Assembly: GCF_009193265.1 (NCBI RefSeq)
Contig: NZ_VZZZ01000004.1
Location: 1 to 64,000 of the forward strand
DNA: 64,000 bases
DNA from: Marinobacter changyiensis
Lineage (GTDB): Bacteria > Pseudomonadota > Gammaproteobacteria > Pseudomonadales > Oleiphilaceae
Direction: 5' to 3'
Positions 31,029 to 40,158 of the stretch are shown here, piece by piece. A model generated the notes under the pieces. The model ran no database searches and was not told the DNA's origin. It saw nothing but the letters and a program-made list of their open reading frames with translations. The first letter of the stretch is position 1, and every line of letters begins with the position of its first letter. A program made the translations under genes and the position numbers.

Positions 31029-32116
31029 ATACCAGCCCTTGGCGTCTTGACTGGCCTGCTGCCGGTGGTTTACGTCTGGGTCGGGCAAATATCAAATCCA
31101 GCCCCCGGCACTTCTTTGTTGACGAGCAGCTGATGCTCCCGGGGCTGCCGGGTGTTGACCAGGCCGATGTGGAGCATCGGACGCAAGGGGACACTGATCC
31201 GATTGCTGTCTCAGGGGCAGGGGAGCATCTGTGTCTGAGGATCGAAAAGTGCGGTGATAACACCGACTACGTGGCCCGGGAGCTGGCGCTGTTGTCCGGC
31301 TGCAAGCCTCACGATATCGGGCTGTGTGGGCTCAAGGACCGGCATGCGGTGACGCGCCAGTGGCTCAGCGTTTACCGGCCGGGCATGATGACCGGTGATG
31401 AAGGCTTCATTGCCAGTGTGCGGGAGCGATGGTCGGTACTGTCCGCTCACCGCGTCCCTCGTAAACTGCGGCGTGGTGAACACCGGGCAAATCGCTTTGA
31501 AATCCTGGTGTCGGGGCTTGAGGCCGCCTCCCCGGATGTGGAGGTTGCCCTCAAACGGATAGCCGTACAGGGCTGCCCCAATTATTTCGGTGCCCAACGT
31601 TTTGGCTGGGCGGGTAACAATCTGGCCCAGGCGGTGAGGATGAATCCGCGCCAGCGACGTGGAAAGAATAGCCGCGACGGCCTGTATTTTTCGGCGGCCC
31701 GGTCGTGGCTTTTCAACGAAATCCTGGCGGAGCGCGTCGTCGCCGGAAACTGGCTGCAGCCTCTCCCGGGTGAGCCAGTGGCAGAGGCTGTAACCGGTCC
31801 TCTCTGGGGCGATGGCGGCACCACTGCCACTGAAGTTCAGGGCGAACTGGAGCGGGCGGTGGTGGCTCGACATCCGGATATGGCAGCGGTGTTCTCGCAA
31901 ACGAGAATGAAGCCGGAGCGCCGCAGTCTTGCCCTTGTGCCAGCAGCGTTTACCTGGCGTTGGCCGGCCAAAGGCGATTTGCTCCTCAGCTTCGAGCTGG
32001 CGCCAGGTCAGTTCGCCACGGCGGTGTTGCAGGAGCTGTTTGATATTTCGGATGGATCCAGTCAGGCGGGGCTCGCAGCAAAGTCCGAAACAGGGCATAT
32101 TAAATCAAAACAGTGA
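31025..32116 (+). CDS. truD: tRNA pseudouridine(13) synthase TruD
   Basis: TruD converts U13 of tRNA-Glu to pseudouridine. The catalytic aspartate is in [12 protein letters not shown], and the NYFGAQRFG motif is present. I favour the GTG at 31025 (363 residues), which forms a GTGA overlap with the ispF stop; an in-frame ATG at 31001 would add eight residues. The C-terminal 40 residues beyond [17 protein letters not shown] are hydrophilic and not conserved. Confidence 0.92.
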   Translation: MNTSPWRLDWPAAGGLRLGRANIKSSPRHFFVDEQLMLPGLPGVDQADVEHRTQGDTDPIAVSGAGEHLCLRIEKCGDNTDYVARELALLSGCKPHDIGLCGLKDRHAVTRQWLSVYRPGMMTGDEGFIASVRERWSVLSAHRVPRKLRRGEHRANRFEILVSGLEAASPDVEVALKRIAVQGCPNYFGAQRFGWAGNNLAQAVRMNPRQRRGKNSRDGLYFSAARSWLFNEILAERVVAGNWLQPLPGEPVAEAVTGPLWGDGGTTATEVQGELERAVVARHPDMAAVFSQTRMKPERRSLALVPAAFTWRWPAKGDLLLSFELAPGQFATAVLQELFDISDGSSQAGLAAKSETGHIKSKQ

Positions 32117-32192
32117 CGGGACTGATCGCTTCTGGCTGGTCTCAAAAGAATAAAGGCGGCGCGAAGACGCTGGCAACCTAGCGGAGACAATT

Positions 32193-32942
32193 GTGCGTAT
32201 TTTGTTGTCCAATGATGATGGCGTTCATTCCCCCGGCCTCAGAGCCCTTTACGATGGCCTGGGTGAGTTGGGGGAGCTTTTTGTTGTCGCACCTGACCGC
32301 GATCATAGCGGCGCCAGCAATTCCTTGACGCTAAACCGTCCGTTGACGGTGGTAAAACATTCCAACGGCTTTCGGTCTGTTGACGGCACACCCAGTGATT
32401 GCGTCCATCTCGCGGTTAACGGCCTCTATCCAAAGGGTTTCGACCGGGTAGTCTCTGGCATCAATACTCATGCCAATCTTGGCGACGATGTGATCTATTC
32501 GGGGACCGTCGCAGCTGCGACCGAAGGTCGACATCTGGGACTGCCTGCTATCGCCGTATCACTGGTCAATAACGGGCATTTTCACTATCAAACCGCCGCA
32601 CGTGTGGTGCAGACCCTGTTGCGGTATGAGACGCCGGTGCCTCTCGGCGCCCGTTGTATATTGAATGTGAACGTGCCAGATGTGCCTTGGGATGAGCTCA
32701 AGGGCTTCCAGATTACCCGACTAGGTCACCGAGACCGGGCGGAAGGCGCCGTTCCGATTACTTGCCCTCGGGGAACGGAGCGCTACTGGATTGGCGCCGC
32801 CGGCCAGGGACGTGATGCTGGTGCCGGCACCGATTTTTATGCGATCAGCCAAGGATATGTTTCCATTACGCCGGTACAGGTTGATATGACCCGTCACGAG
32901 TGCCTTCCTGCACTGCGGGAGTGGCTCGAGGGAGTGGTTTGA
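32193..32942 (+). CDS. surE: 5'/3'-nucleotidase SurE
   Basis: This 249-residue stationary-phase survival phosphatase acts on nucleoside monophosphates. The metal site is in LLSNDDG at the N-terminus, with the conserved RDHSGAS and [11 protein letters not shown] blocks. The start is GTG with AGCGGAG upstream. Its stop shares a base with the pcm ATG (TGATG), so translation is coupled. Confidence 0.95.
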   Translation: MRILLSNDDGVHSPGLRALYDGLGELGELFVVAPDRDHSGASNSLTLNRPLTVVKHSNGFRSVDGTPSDCVHLAVNGLYPKGFDRVVSGINTHANLGDDVIYSGTVAAATEGRHLGLPAIAVSLVNNGHFHYQTAARVVQTLLRYETPVPLGARCILNVNVPDVPWDELKGFQITRLGHRDRAEGAVPITCPRGTERYWIGAAGQGRDAGAGTDFYAISQGYVSITPVQVDMTRHECLPALREWLEGVV

Positions 32943-33598
32943 TGGTGCCTGAGCTGCAGGGTATTGGCATGACCTCGAGGCGTACCCGCGCGCGCCTGAT
33001 TCAGCGTCTGAGAGAGTCCGGCATTGGTGATGAACGCTTGCTGGCGATTATGGAGGAGGTGCCGCGGCATATTTTTCTCGATGAGGCTCTGTCGCATCGG
33101 GCCTATGAAGACACCGCCCTGCCCATTGGCCACAGCCAGACCTTGTCCCAGCCCTATATTGTTGCCCGCATGACGGAAGTGCTGATGCGCCATAACCCTG
33201 GTCGCGTGCTGGAGTTGGGCACCGGGTCCGGTTACCAGACTGCAATTCTGGCGCGTTTGGTGAAAGATGTGTACAGCGTGGAGCGGATCAAGCCTTTACA
33301 AGACCGGGCCAGGGAACGTCTCAGAACACTGGGTTATAGAAACGTGATGCTTCGGCTTGCGGATCGCGGCATCGGTTGGCAAGAACAAGGTCCATTCGAT
33401 GGTATTCTTGTTACTGCTGCCCCGAAGGAGTTGCCAAGAGACCTGATGATGCAGTTGGCTGACGGCGGGGTAATGGTCATCCCGGTGGGTGAGGGAACAC
33501 AGATGCTGACTCAGGTGATTCGGCGGGGCGAGGACTTTGACATCACGGATATTGAGCCAGTCCGGTTCGTACCATTATTGGGGGGAGTTGTCCGATGA
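32942..33598 (+). CDS. pcm: Protein-L-isoaspartate O-methyltransferase
   Basis: This enzyme repairs isoaspartyl residues in aged proteins using S-adenosylmethionine. The start at 32942 gives 218 residues and a TGATG junction with surE; an upstream codon inside surE is less likely. The SAM motif LELGTGSGYQTA and the PYIVARMTE block are clear. It overlaps the DUF368 gene by 4 bases. Confidence 0.95.
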   Translation: MVPELQGIGMTSRRTRARLIQRLRESGIGDERLLAIMEEVPRHIFLDEALSHRAYEDTALPIGHSQTLSQPYIVARMTEVLMRHNPGRVLELGTGSGYQTAILARLVKDVYSVERIKPLQDRARERLRTLGYRNVMLRLADRGIGWQEQGPFDGILVTAAPKELPRDLMMQLADGGVMVIPVGEGTQMLTQVIRRGEDFDITDIEPVRFVPLLGGVVR

Positions 33599-34566
33599 AT
33601 GAACCGGATTACAACACACCTCGAGAAGCCCAGCATCCGCTGGGCATTTTTCTGCGCGGTATGGCAATGGGTGCCGCCGACATAGTACCAGGGGTTTCCG
33701 GCGGCACCATAGCCTTTATTACGGGGATCTATTTTCGTTTGCTGGCGGCGATTGATGCCGTTCCTTCAGCCTTTGTACGGCAACTCTGCCGGGGGCAGGT
33801 CAGCAAATTCTGGCAGGCAACAGACGGGCGCTTTCTGGCGACGCTGCTGGCCGGCATCCTGATCAGCGTTTTCACGCTGGCCTCGGTAATCAGTCATGCG
33901 CTGACTCAATACCCGATACTCTTGTGGAGTTTTTTCTTCGGACTTATTGTGGCATCGGTCTGGCATGTGGGGCGTGTGATCAAGGCTCCGCGGCCTGTGC
34001 TGATGTTACCGTTGCTAACCGGGGTGATATTCGCGTGGTGGGTTACAACCTTGTCGCCGGGGCAGGTCGACCCTTCAGCGCTCGCCATTTTTGGCTCCGG
34101 CGCACTTGCCATCTGTGCGATGATTTTACCCGGCATTTCAGGCAGCTTTATTCTGGTCATCCTGGGTATGTACGCGCCCATTCTGGCGGCCATAAAAGGC
34201 GTAGAACTGGGCACGTTGGTCATATTTGCCGCCGGTTGTGTGGTCGGCCTGCTGTCGATTGCCCGATTGCTGACCTGGGCGGTTCAACGCTTCCACGACA
34301 CTATGCTGGCTTTATTGATCGGCTTCATGATCGGGGCGCTCAATAAGGTCTGGCCATGGAAGCAGACATTGAGCTGGCGCACCAACAGCGCAGGCGAACA
34401 AGTACCGATGGCGGAAATCAGCGTTTCACCGGTGCAGTACGCGGACTTGACCGGGGCGGCCCCAGAATTGCTGGGAGCTTTCCTGGCGGTATTGGCTGGT
34501 TTTTTTCTGGTGCTGCTCGTCGAATGGATGGCTTCAGCGTTCAAGGGACGAACTGTCCGGTCGTGA
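33595..34566 (+). CDS. DUF368 family polyprenyl-phosphate transporter (PopT-like)
   Basis: This 323-residue inner-membrane protein has about eight hydrophobic helices and the family signatures GAADIVPGVSGGTIAFITG near the N-terminus and ILPGISGSFILVILGMY in the middle, two inverted half-motifs. DUF368 members have been shown to recycle undecaprenyl phosphate across the membrane for cell-wall synthesis. The ATGA overlap with pcm places it in the surE-pcm unit, between repair and envelope (nlpD) genes. Confidence 0.85.
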   Translation: MNEPDYNTPREAQHPLGIFLRGMAMGAADIVPGVSGGTIAFITGIYFRLLAAIDAVPSAFVRQLCRGQVSKFWQATDGRFLATLLAGILISVFTLASVISHALTQYPILLWSFFFGLIVASVWHVGRVIKAPRPVLMLPLLTGVIFAWWVTTLSPGQVDPSALAIFGSGALAICAMILPGISGSFILVILGMYAPILAAIKGVELGTLVIFAAGCVVGLLSIARLLTWAVQRFHDTMLALLIGFMIGALNKVWPWKQTLSWRTNSAGEQVPMAEISVSPVQYADLTGAAPELLGAFLAVLAGFFLVLLVEWMASAFKGRTVRS

Positions 34567-34848
34567 GCAAAATGGGTCAGGGTTCACACCGGTGTTGTGA
34601 ATCAGTGTTACTTTTTGTTTATGTTTGTTGTTCCCGAGAGTAACACTCATGGTGCAAAGGTAACTTGGATTTGCACGCAAAACGTGCAATATATTAGCAA
34701 GTTATCGAACTTACTTTATAAGCCGCACCATTTTTGATATGAATTTTCTATAAAAAAGGCGACCTATATATTTCTTCTAACGTTGCGCAGTAGTAGCCAT
34801 GACGACTCGCTTGCCGGCCTGACTGGCAACGAGCAGTCGGCGCGTTTC
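34567..34848. other. Palindrome-rich, AT-rich gap before nlpD
   Basis: No gene is seen. Several inverted repeats are present: ACACCGGTGT (34586-34595, perfect), AGTGTTACT (34604-34612) with AGTAACACT (34639-34647), and TTGCACG (34671-34677) with CGTGCAA (34683-34689). Beyond 34690 the DNA turns AT-rich, as expected for promoters of nlpD. None of the stems has a proper T-tract. Confidence 0.5.
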
Positions 34849-35658
34849 ATGTGGTCCGGCCGCGGGGGTTGGGTTGTCCGCCTTCTGAGTTTACCGATTA
34901 TTTGTGCGCTGCTGCTCAGTGGCTGTAATACCACTGCGATATATCAGGATGATCGCTATAACCCGCCGGTTTACTGGGGCCGTCACGTAGTGAAATCCGG
35001 TGAAACCCTGTTCAGCATTGCCTGGCGTTATGGCCGTGACCACCGCGAGCTGGGCAACGCCAACGGGATATCTCCACCTTATGATATTCGGACCGGTCAG
35101 GTCCTGCGGCTCGATTTGCGCGGCAAGGTAGTGGCCGGGTCTGGCTCCAGTTCAATGCCCACCCCTGCGGCTCGCGCGCCCGCATCCCGAACGGCTGCCC
35201 CGTCAAAATCCCAGCCAGCACCGAGAGTTGAACGCGCCCCTGTTCGAAGTGCACCTCTGCCTGACCAGACCCAGACAGTGTCCGGCATAGATTGGCGATG
35301 GCCCCACGTTGGCACCGTACTTGCAGGTTTTTCAACGTCTGGGAAAGTCAATAAAGGCATTGATATTGACGGAAATGCTGGTGACGCGGTTCGGGCGGCA
35401 GCATCCGGTAACGTTGTGTATGCGGGGAGCGGTCTGCTTGGTTATGGCAATCTGATTATTGTAAATCACAATGAGAATTACCTGAGCGCTTATGCGCACA
35501 CACGGAAAATTCTGGTGGAGGAGGGCGACAGCGTAAAGGCCGGAGAGACGATTGCAGAGTTGGGTAGTAGCGGAACGGATCGCGACAAGTTGCATTTTGA
35601 GATACGCAAAAATGGAAACCCTGTGAACCCGCTGCCTTATTTACCATCGCGCAAGTGA
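34849..35658 (+). CDS. nlpD: NlpD-like LysM/LytM lipoprotein
   Basis: This lipoprotein should activate a cell-separation amidase. I favour the ATG at 34849 (269 residues) because it gives a proper lipoprotein signal with lipobox LSGC; a TTG at 34783 would add 22 polar residues. A LysM domain (VVKSGETLFSIAWRYG) follows, then a proline-alanine-rich linker and a LytM/M23 domain. Metal ligands are lost: NKGIDID replaces HxGxDI and DKLHFE replaces HLHFE. It is therefore probably a non-catalytic activator, as in E. coli NlpD. rpoS follows; its main promoter usually lies inside nlpD. Confidence 0.9.
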   Translation: MWSGRGGWVVRLLSLPIICALLLSGCNTTAIYQDDRYNPPVYWGRHVVKSGETLFSIAWRYGRDHRELGNANGISPPYDIRTGQVLRLDLRGKVVAGSGSSSMPTPAARAPASRTAAPSKSQPAPRVERAPVRSAPLPDQTQTVSGIDWRWPHVGTVLAGFSTSGKVNKGIDIDGNAGDAVRAAASGNVVYAGSGLLGYGNLIIVNHNENYLSAYAHTRKILVEEGDSVKAGETIAELGSSGTDRDKLHFEIRKNGNPVNPLPYLPSRK

Positions 35659-35701
35659 TGACCGGCAAGCAGAGTGAAAATCGATTGGTGAATGTAATTC
35701 A

Positions 35702-35729
35702 AGAGGAGTACTTTTAGAGGAGTACTTTT
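35702..35729 (+). repeat. Two tandem copies of a 14-bp unit in the nlpD-rpoS gap
   Basis: AGAGGAGTACTTTT occurs twice head to tail (35702-35715 and 35716-35729). Each copy contains a GAGGAG ribosome-site-like core but no start codon follows closely. It lies about 215 bases upstream of the rpoS start. Confidence 0.7.
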
Positions 35730-35877
35730 AGGACGCCACGTTCAGAAAATAGAAATACTTTCAGAAAAGCACTACGAGAATTGAGGTTGATCAAAAAAAT
35801 AACAAGTCAGTCGCACAAGGGCTGGCCCGGAAAGAAAATGTCCTGATATAAGAAAGCATTAATAAGAACGCAGCAGG

Positions 35878-35906
35878 CGCTCACGATAATAAAAATCCGG
35901 TGAGCG
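35878..35906 (+). promoter_or_regulatory. Stem-loop in the rpoS 5' leader
   Basis: CGCTCAC (35878-35884) and GTGAGCG (35900-35906) form a perfect 7-bp stem with an A-rich 15-base loop, followed directly by AAAAAAA and, 36 bases after the stem, by the rpoS ATG. rpoS leaders in other gammaproteobacteria fold and bind Hfq at A-rich tracts, so a role in translational control is plausible, but the homology is not shown. Confidence 0.45.
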
Positions 35907-35942
35907 AAAAAAACAGGGTCATTGAAAGGCGGGGCAAGGAAT

Positions 35943-36947
35943 ATGACAGTAGATCATGAAGAACTCATTATTGATCGTGTATCAGATGTCGAAGATTCAG
36001 ATGATGATGTGACAGCAGAGGCCGAAGAAAAAGATACGCCGGTAGCAGATGCGACCGACGACAAGAAAGCCTTCCCATCCCGAAACACAACCGGACGCTA
36101 TTTCGGGGCATCCAAGCAATTGGATGCCACCCAGCTATACCTCAATGAAATTGGATTCTCCCCCCTCCTGACGCCTGAAGAAGAAGTCTATTTTGCTCGT
36201 CTTGCTCGCAAAGGCGAAGATTCCGGTCGTAAACGCATGATCGAGAGTAACCTTCGGTTGGTGGTAAAAATTGCGCGGCGTTATGTCAATCGCGGCCTGA
36301 CGCTGCTTGATCTTATTGAAGAGGGCAACCTTGGTCTGATTCGCGCTGTCGAAAAGTTCGACCCCGAGCGAGGCTTCCGGTTCTCGACCTATGCCACCTG
36401 GTGGATCCGTCAGACCATTGAACGGGCGATCATGAATCAGACCCGGACGATCCGTCTACCGATTCACGTGGTGAAAGAACTTAACCTGTATTTGCGGGCC
36501 GCCCGGGAACTCACCCAGAAGCTTGATCATGAGCCGTCTGCCGAAGAAATAGCCCAGAGGGTTGATAAGCCGGTATCTGATGTAAAACGGATGCTGGGGC
36601 TGAACGAGCGGGTGGCCTCGGTTGACACCCCCATTGGCAGTGGTGGAGAAAAGTCTTTGCTCGATACGGTGGCTGATGAAGCTGCCTCAGACCCTGCAGA
36701 CCTGCTGCAGGATAATAATATGCGCGCCTGCATAGGAAAATGGATTGACCAGCTCAGTGACAAGCAGCAGGAAGTCCTTTCCCGGCGGTTCGGGCTGAGA
36801 GGTTACCAGACCAGCACGTTGGAAGAAGTGGGCCAGGAAATTGGCCTGACCCGCGAGCGGGTGCGGCAAATTCAGGTGGAAGCGCTGAGACGTCTGCGGG
36901 AAATTCTTGAAAAAGAAGGGCTCTCAGGCACAATGCTGTTCAAGTAA
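35943..36947 (+). CDS. rpoS: RNA polymerase sigma factor RpoS
   Basis: This is the stationary-phase and general-stress sigma factor, 334 residues from the ATG at 35943, preceded by CAAGGAAT. An acidic N-terminus comes first, followed by region 1.2 ([12 protein letters not shown]), region 2 ([18 protein letters not shown] and [13 protein letters not shown]), region 3 and the region 4 helix-turn-helix ([17 protein letters not shown]). Its position after surE-pcm-nlpD is classic. Confidence 0.97.
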   Translation: MTVDHEELIIDRVSDVEDSDDDVTAEAEEKDTPVADATDDKKAFPSRNTTGRYFGASKQLDATQLYLNEIGFSPLLTPEEEVYFARLARKGEDSGRKRMIESNLRLVVKIARRYVNRGLTLLDLIEEGNLGLIRAVEKFDPERGFRFSTYATWWIRQTIERAIMNQTRTIRLPIHVVKELNLYLRAARELTQKLDHEPSAEEIAQRVDKPVSDVKRMLGLNERVASVDTPIGSGGEKSLLDTVADEAASDPADLLQDNNMRACIGKWIDQLSDKQQEVLSRRFGLRGYQTSTLEEVGQEIGLTRERVRQIQVEALRRLREILEKEGLSGTMLFK

Positions 36948-36970
36948 CCGCATCCCGGGGAAATCTCCTG

Positions 36971-36997
36971 AAAAGCTGGTCAGCAATCCTGACCGGC
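36971..36997 (-). terminator. Terminator of the rsx-nth operon
   Basis: On the minus strand GCCGGTCAG and CTGACCAGC form a 9-bp stem (one wobble) with a 5-base loop, followed by TTTTC. It lies 47 bases after the nth stop. On the plus strand, after rpoS, the same stem lacks a T-tract. Confidence 0.6.
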
Positions 36998-37043
36998 CAC
37001 TATCGCAGGCCTCCAGAGAGAAGTCGGAGCTTGTGACCCCAAT

Positions 37044-37688
37044 TCAGTCATTCAGGTAGTCGCGCTTTTTACGAAACTCACACAGGTCCTCAATGATGCA
37101 GGCTCCGCAGCGCGGTTTGCGCGCCACGCACGTATAGCGCCCGTGGAGTATCAGCCAGTGATGGGCGTCCTGCAGAAATTCCTCAGGTACCAGCCGCAAC
37201 AGCCGTTTTTCCACCTCCAGCACATTTTTCCCGGGCGCTATGCCGGTGCGGTTTGAGACCCGGAATATATGGGTATCGACCGCCATGGCCGGTTGGCCGA
37301 AGGCCGTATTCAGTACCACGCTGGCGGTTTTCCGCCCGACGCCGGGCAGCGCTTCCAGCTCTTCCCGGGTGCCCGGTACCTCGCTGTTGTGCTGCTCGAC
37401 CAGTGCCCTACAGGTTTTGATCACGTTCTCGGCTTTGCTGTTAAACAAGCCGATGGTTTTGATGTATTCCTTCAGGCCATCCACACCCAGAGCAAGAATG
37501 GCCTCCGGCGTATTGGCAACGGCATAGAGTTTGGCCGTCGCCTTGTTTACGCCTACATCGGTGGCCTGCGCCGAGAGGATCACTGCAATCAGCAACTCAA
37601 ATGGAGAGGTGTAGACCAACTCTGTGGTCGGTGTTGGATTCGCCGCCCGCAGGCGCTCGAAGATTTCAATGCGCTTCTGTTTGTTCAT
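37044..37688 (-). CDS. nth: Endonuclease III
   Basis: This 214-residue base-excision repair glycosylase and AP lyase removes oxidised pyrimidines. The helix-hairpin-helix LPGVGRKTA contains the catalytic lysine, the catalytic aspartate is in AVDTHIFRV, and the C-terminal four-cysteine pattern (CVARKPRCGACIIEDLC) binds a 4Fe-4S cluster. It is the last gene after rsxE, 13 bases away, the same order as in E. coli. Confidence 0.96.
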   Translation of the reverse strand: MNKQKRIEIFERLRAANPTPTTELVYTSPFELLIAVILSAQATDVGVNKATAKLYAVANTPEAILALGVDGLKEYIKTIGLFNSKAENVIKTCRALVEQHNSEVPGTREELEALPGVGRKTASVVLNTAFGQPAMAVDTHIFRVSNRTGIAPGKNVLEVEKRLLRLVPEEFLQDAHHWLILHGRYTCVARKPRCGACIIEDLCEFRKKRDYLND

Positions 37689-37701
37689 GGCGTTGTTACC
37701 T

Positions 37702-38418
37702 TCACGAGACGTGACCTGTTACCCGCACTCGTTTGCTCCCCGACGCTGCAGGCTCTTGAGCATTTGCCTGTTGCCGCGCCTTGATACGACGGTCGATACC
37801 GTTCTTGATGGCAATGAGCAAACCGAGACCGACAAAGGCGCCGGGCGGCAGGACCATGAACAGCATGTCCGGATACTGCTCGAACGGCCGGATAACCCAG
37901 TCAGCCGCCATCGGGCCCAGCAGCAGATCCATGCCGGCAAACAGCGTGCCCTGGCCAAGCAGTTCCCGGAAGCCCCCCAGTACGATCAACACCAACAGGA
38001 AGCCAATGCCCATCATGGCGCCGTCCAGAATGGCCGGACCAGGAGCATTCCTGGAGGCAAATGCATCGGCACGACCCAGAATCGCGCAGTTTGTCACGAT
38101 CAGCGGTATGAAGATGCCAAGAATCAGGTAAAGCTCATAGGCGTAGGCCTGCATTAACAGTTCCGCACAGGTTACGTAGGAGGCGATGATCATTACGAAG
38201 GCAGGCAGCCTGACAGACTCCTGCACGAAATTGCGTATCAGCGACACTGCCAGGTTGGAGCCGATCAGAACCATCAGGGTGGCGAGCCCGAGCCCGATGG
38301 CGTTGACCACGGTGCTGGTGACCGCCAGCAGCGGACAAAGACCCAGCACCTGCACCAACGCCGGGTTGTTGGTCCAGAGGCCATCCTTGATGATCTCAGT
38401 GCTGGTCTTGGTTGCCAT
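37702..38418 (-). CDS. rsxE: RNF/RSX complex subunit E
   Basis: This 238-residue integral membrane subunit of the RNF-type electron-transport complex has six hydrophobic helices and is homologous to RsxA and NqrD/NqrE. The motif [11 protein letters not shown] is near residue 25, and its cysteine, with another in [10 protein letters not shown], fits the membrane Fe-S site known in this pair. The C-terminal 25 residues are basic and variable. Confidence 0.95.
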   Translation of the reverse strand: MATKTSTEIIKDGLWTNNPALVQVLGLCPLLAVTSTVVNAIGLGLATLMVLIGSNLAVSLIRNFVQESVRLPAFVMIIASYVTCAELLMQAYAYELYLILGIFIPLIVTNCAILGRADAFASRNAPGPAILDGAMMGIGFLLVLIVLGGFRELLGQGTLFAGMDLLLGPMAADWVIRPFEQYPDMLFMVLPPGAFVGLGLLIAIKNGIDRRIKARQQANAQEPAASGSKRVRVTGHVS

Positions 38419-38443
38419 TGAATTACCTGTGTCCAGTCATTGG

Positions 38444-39070
38444 TTAAACGTCGTCACCCAGAAGCAGTTGCTGATGATCCCGGAAATAGTCGAGGGTCTG
38501 GCGGACCGCTTTCACGACTGCCCGGGGGGTTATGGTGGCGCCGGTAAACTGGTCGAATACACCGCCATCCCGGATTACAGTCCATTCGTCCCGCTCGGGG
38601 TTGCCCAGGGAGCGACCATTGAAGGACAGAATCCAGGCAGATTTCCGGAGTTCAATCTTGTCGCCGAGACCGGGTGTTTCGCGGTGCGCCGTCACTCTTA
38701 CCCCCAACACTTCACCATCCGGATCAATACCGACCAGCAGTCGGATGTTCCCGGAGTAACCCTCGGTAGCGGTTACCGGAATGATAACCCCCGCAGGCCT
38801 ACCCTCCTTGCGCGCGACCCAGGCGTCAACAGGTTTCCGGTTGCCCAGCCTTGGGTCCGGAGCCAGTTCGACGGTATCCGTCAGCAAGTCATTATCGTGC
38901 TGTTGTTCGGGAATGATCTCGAACAGGGCCGCGGCTTCCGCTCGGCGAATCTGGTCGGCAATGCGTTCCGCTGTCACCGCCTGGGTAACGGCGATTACCC
39001 CGGCGGTAATGACGGCAAACATCCCGAGGCCGATGGCATTGCGTACAATGGACTGTCTGACGGCTGCCAT
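38444..39070 (-). CDS. rsxG: RNF/RSX complex subunit G
   Basis: This 208-residue subunit has one N-terminal membrane helix and a periplasmic FMN-binding domain. The covalent flavin attachment threonine is expected in the FTGATITPRAV motif near residue 177. It works with RsxD in moving electrons across the membrane. Spacing is 2 bases to rsxD and 25 to rsxE. Confidence 0.95.
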   Translation of the reverse strand: MAAVRQSIVRNAIGLGMFAVITAGVIAVTQAVTAERIADQIRRAEAAALFEIIPEQQHDNDLLTDTVELAPDPRLGNRKPVDAWVARKEGRPAGVIIPVTATEGYSGNIRLLVGIDPDGEVLGVRVTAHRETPGLGDKIELRKSAWILSFNGRSLGNPERDEWTVIRDGGVFDQFTGATITPRAVVKAVRQTLDYFRDHQQLLLGDDV

Positions 39071-39072
39071 GG

Positions 39073-40125
39073 TTATCCTGCACTCTTGCTTGCAATGCCG
39101 CGGCGAGCCTTGTTGTGGCCGTAGGTTCGGGGTGGCGTGTAATGGTCAATGAAGGGCACAGCAAAGTTCATCAACAGCACTGCGAAGGCGACCGCATCGG
39201 GGTAGCTGCCCCAGGTACGGATAACATACAGCAGCAACCCGATACCGGCCCCGTAAATCAGTTTGCCCTGATGGCTGGTGGCGGCCGAGACCGGGTCCGT
39301 CGCTATAAAAAAGGCCCCCAGGATGGTGGCGCCGGCCAGCAGGTGCAGAGATAGCGGCGCATAAAGATCCTGGTTGCTGCCGAACGCAAGACTCATAACG
39401 ACGAGCGCGGCCAGCACGCTGACCGGAATATGCCAGGTGATGATTTTCAGGTAGAGCAGAACGAGACCGCCAGCCAGAAACCCCAGGTTGACCCATTCCC
39501 AGCCCTTGGCTACGCCAGTACCGAAACTGGGATGTTGGCGCACTTCCTCCGCAACAAGGGCGCCAATGTCATGTTTATAGACGTCCAGGGGCGTTGCCAT
39601 GGTGTAGGCGTCAATGGCGGTTTGCTTGCCGGCGGCAATAAGGCCAAGCGTCTCCAGGAACCCCGGAGCGCCCTGGAACAGGCCCGCGGGCGCAGCCCAG
39701 TTGGTGGTCATGGCGACGGGGAAGGAAATAAGCACCAGCGCATAGCCCACCATTGCCGGGTTGAACGGGTTGGAACCCAGGCCTCCGTATAGCTGCTTGG
39801 CCATTACAATGGCCGCTATAACAGCGACAGCTGAAACCCACCAGGGAGTGAACGGTGGTAATGCAAGACCCAGCAGCAGGCCGGTGAGGGCGGCGGTGTT
39901 ATCAGACAGATAAAACTTCAGGGGACGCTGACGGAGTCTGAGCACAGCGGCCTCTGCCCCAATGGCCAGCGCAATACACCACGCCACATTGATCAGGTTG
40001 CCCCAGCCAAAAAAAATGGTTTGCACGATCAGGCCCGGCAGGGTCGCCACGATCACCCAAAGCATAATGTGGGCGGTTGAGCGGGCCCCGCGAGTGTGGG
40101 GTGAAGATTGTTGCCTGAGTGTCAT
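39073..40125 (-). CDS. rsxD: RNF/RSX complex subunit D
   Basis: This 350-residue membrane subunit is homologous to NqrB. About ten hydrophobic helices are visible, and the covalent FMN threonine lies in the YTMATPLD motif near residue 175. [16 protein letters not shown] and [11 protein letters not shown] are family blocks. It sits between rsxC and rsxG. Confidence 0.95.
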   Translation of the reverse strand: MTLRQQSSPHTRGARSTAHIMLWVIVATLPGLIVQTIFFGWGNLINVAWCIALAIGAEAAVLRLRQRPLKFYLSDNTAALTGLLLGLALPPFTPWWVSAVAVIAAIVMAKQLYGGLGSNPFNPAMVGYALVLISFPVAMTTNWAAPAGLFQGAPGFLETLGLIAAGKQTAIDAYTMATPLDVYKHDIGALVAEEVRQHPSFGTGVAKGWEWVNLGFLAGGLVLLYLKIITWHIPVSVLAALVVMSLAFGSNQDLYAPLSLHLLAGATILGAFFIATDPVSAATSHQGKLIYGAGIGLLLYVIRTWGSYPDAVAFAVLLMNFAVPFIDHYTPPRTYGHNKARRGIASKSAG

Positions 40126-40158
40126 CAGTGTTGCCGTTACATCCTGGTGAATCCGGAG

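Noticed and set aside
31211..32098. A 295-codon open frame antisense to truD
   Set aside because: truD has its catalytic motif and fits the operon; the antisense frame is a shadow.
36948..37043. A possible RsmZ/RsmY-type small RNA downstream of rpoS, as found in Pseudomonas
   Set aside because: The gap is under 100 bases and lacks repeated GGA stem-loops; the only hairpin fits a terminator for nth on the other strand.
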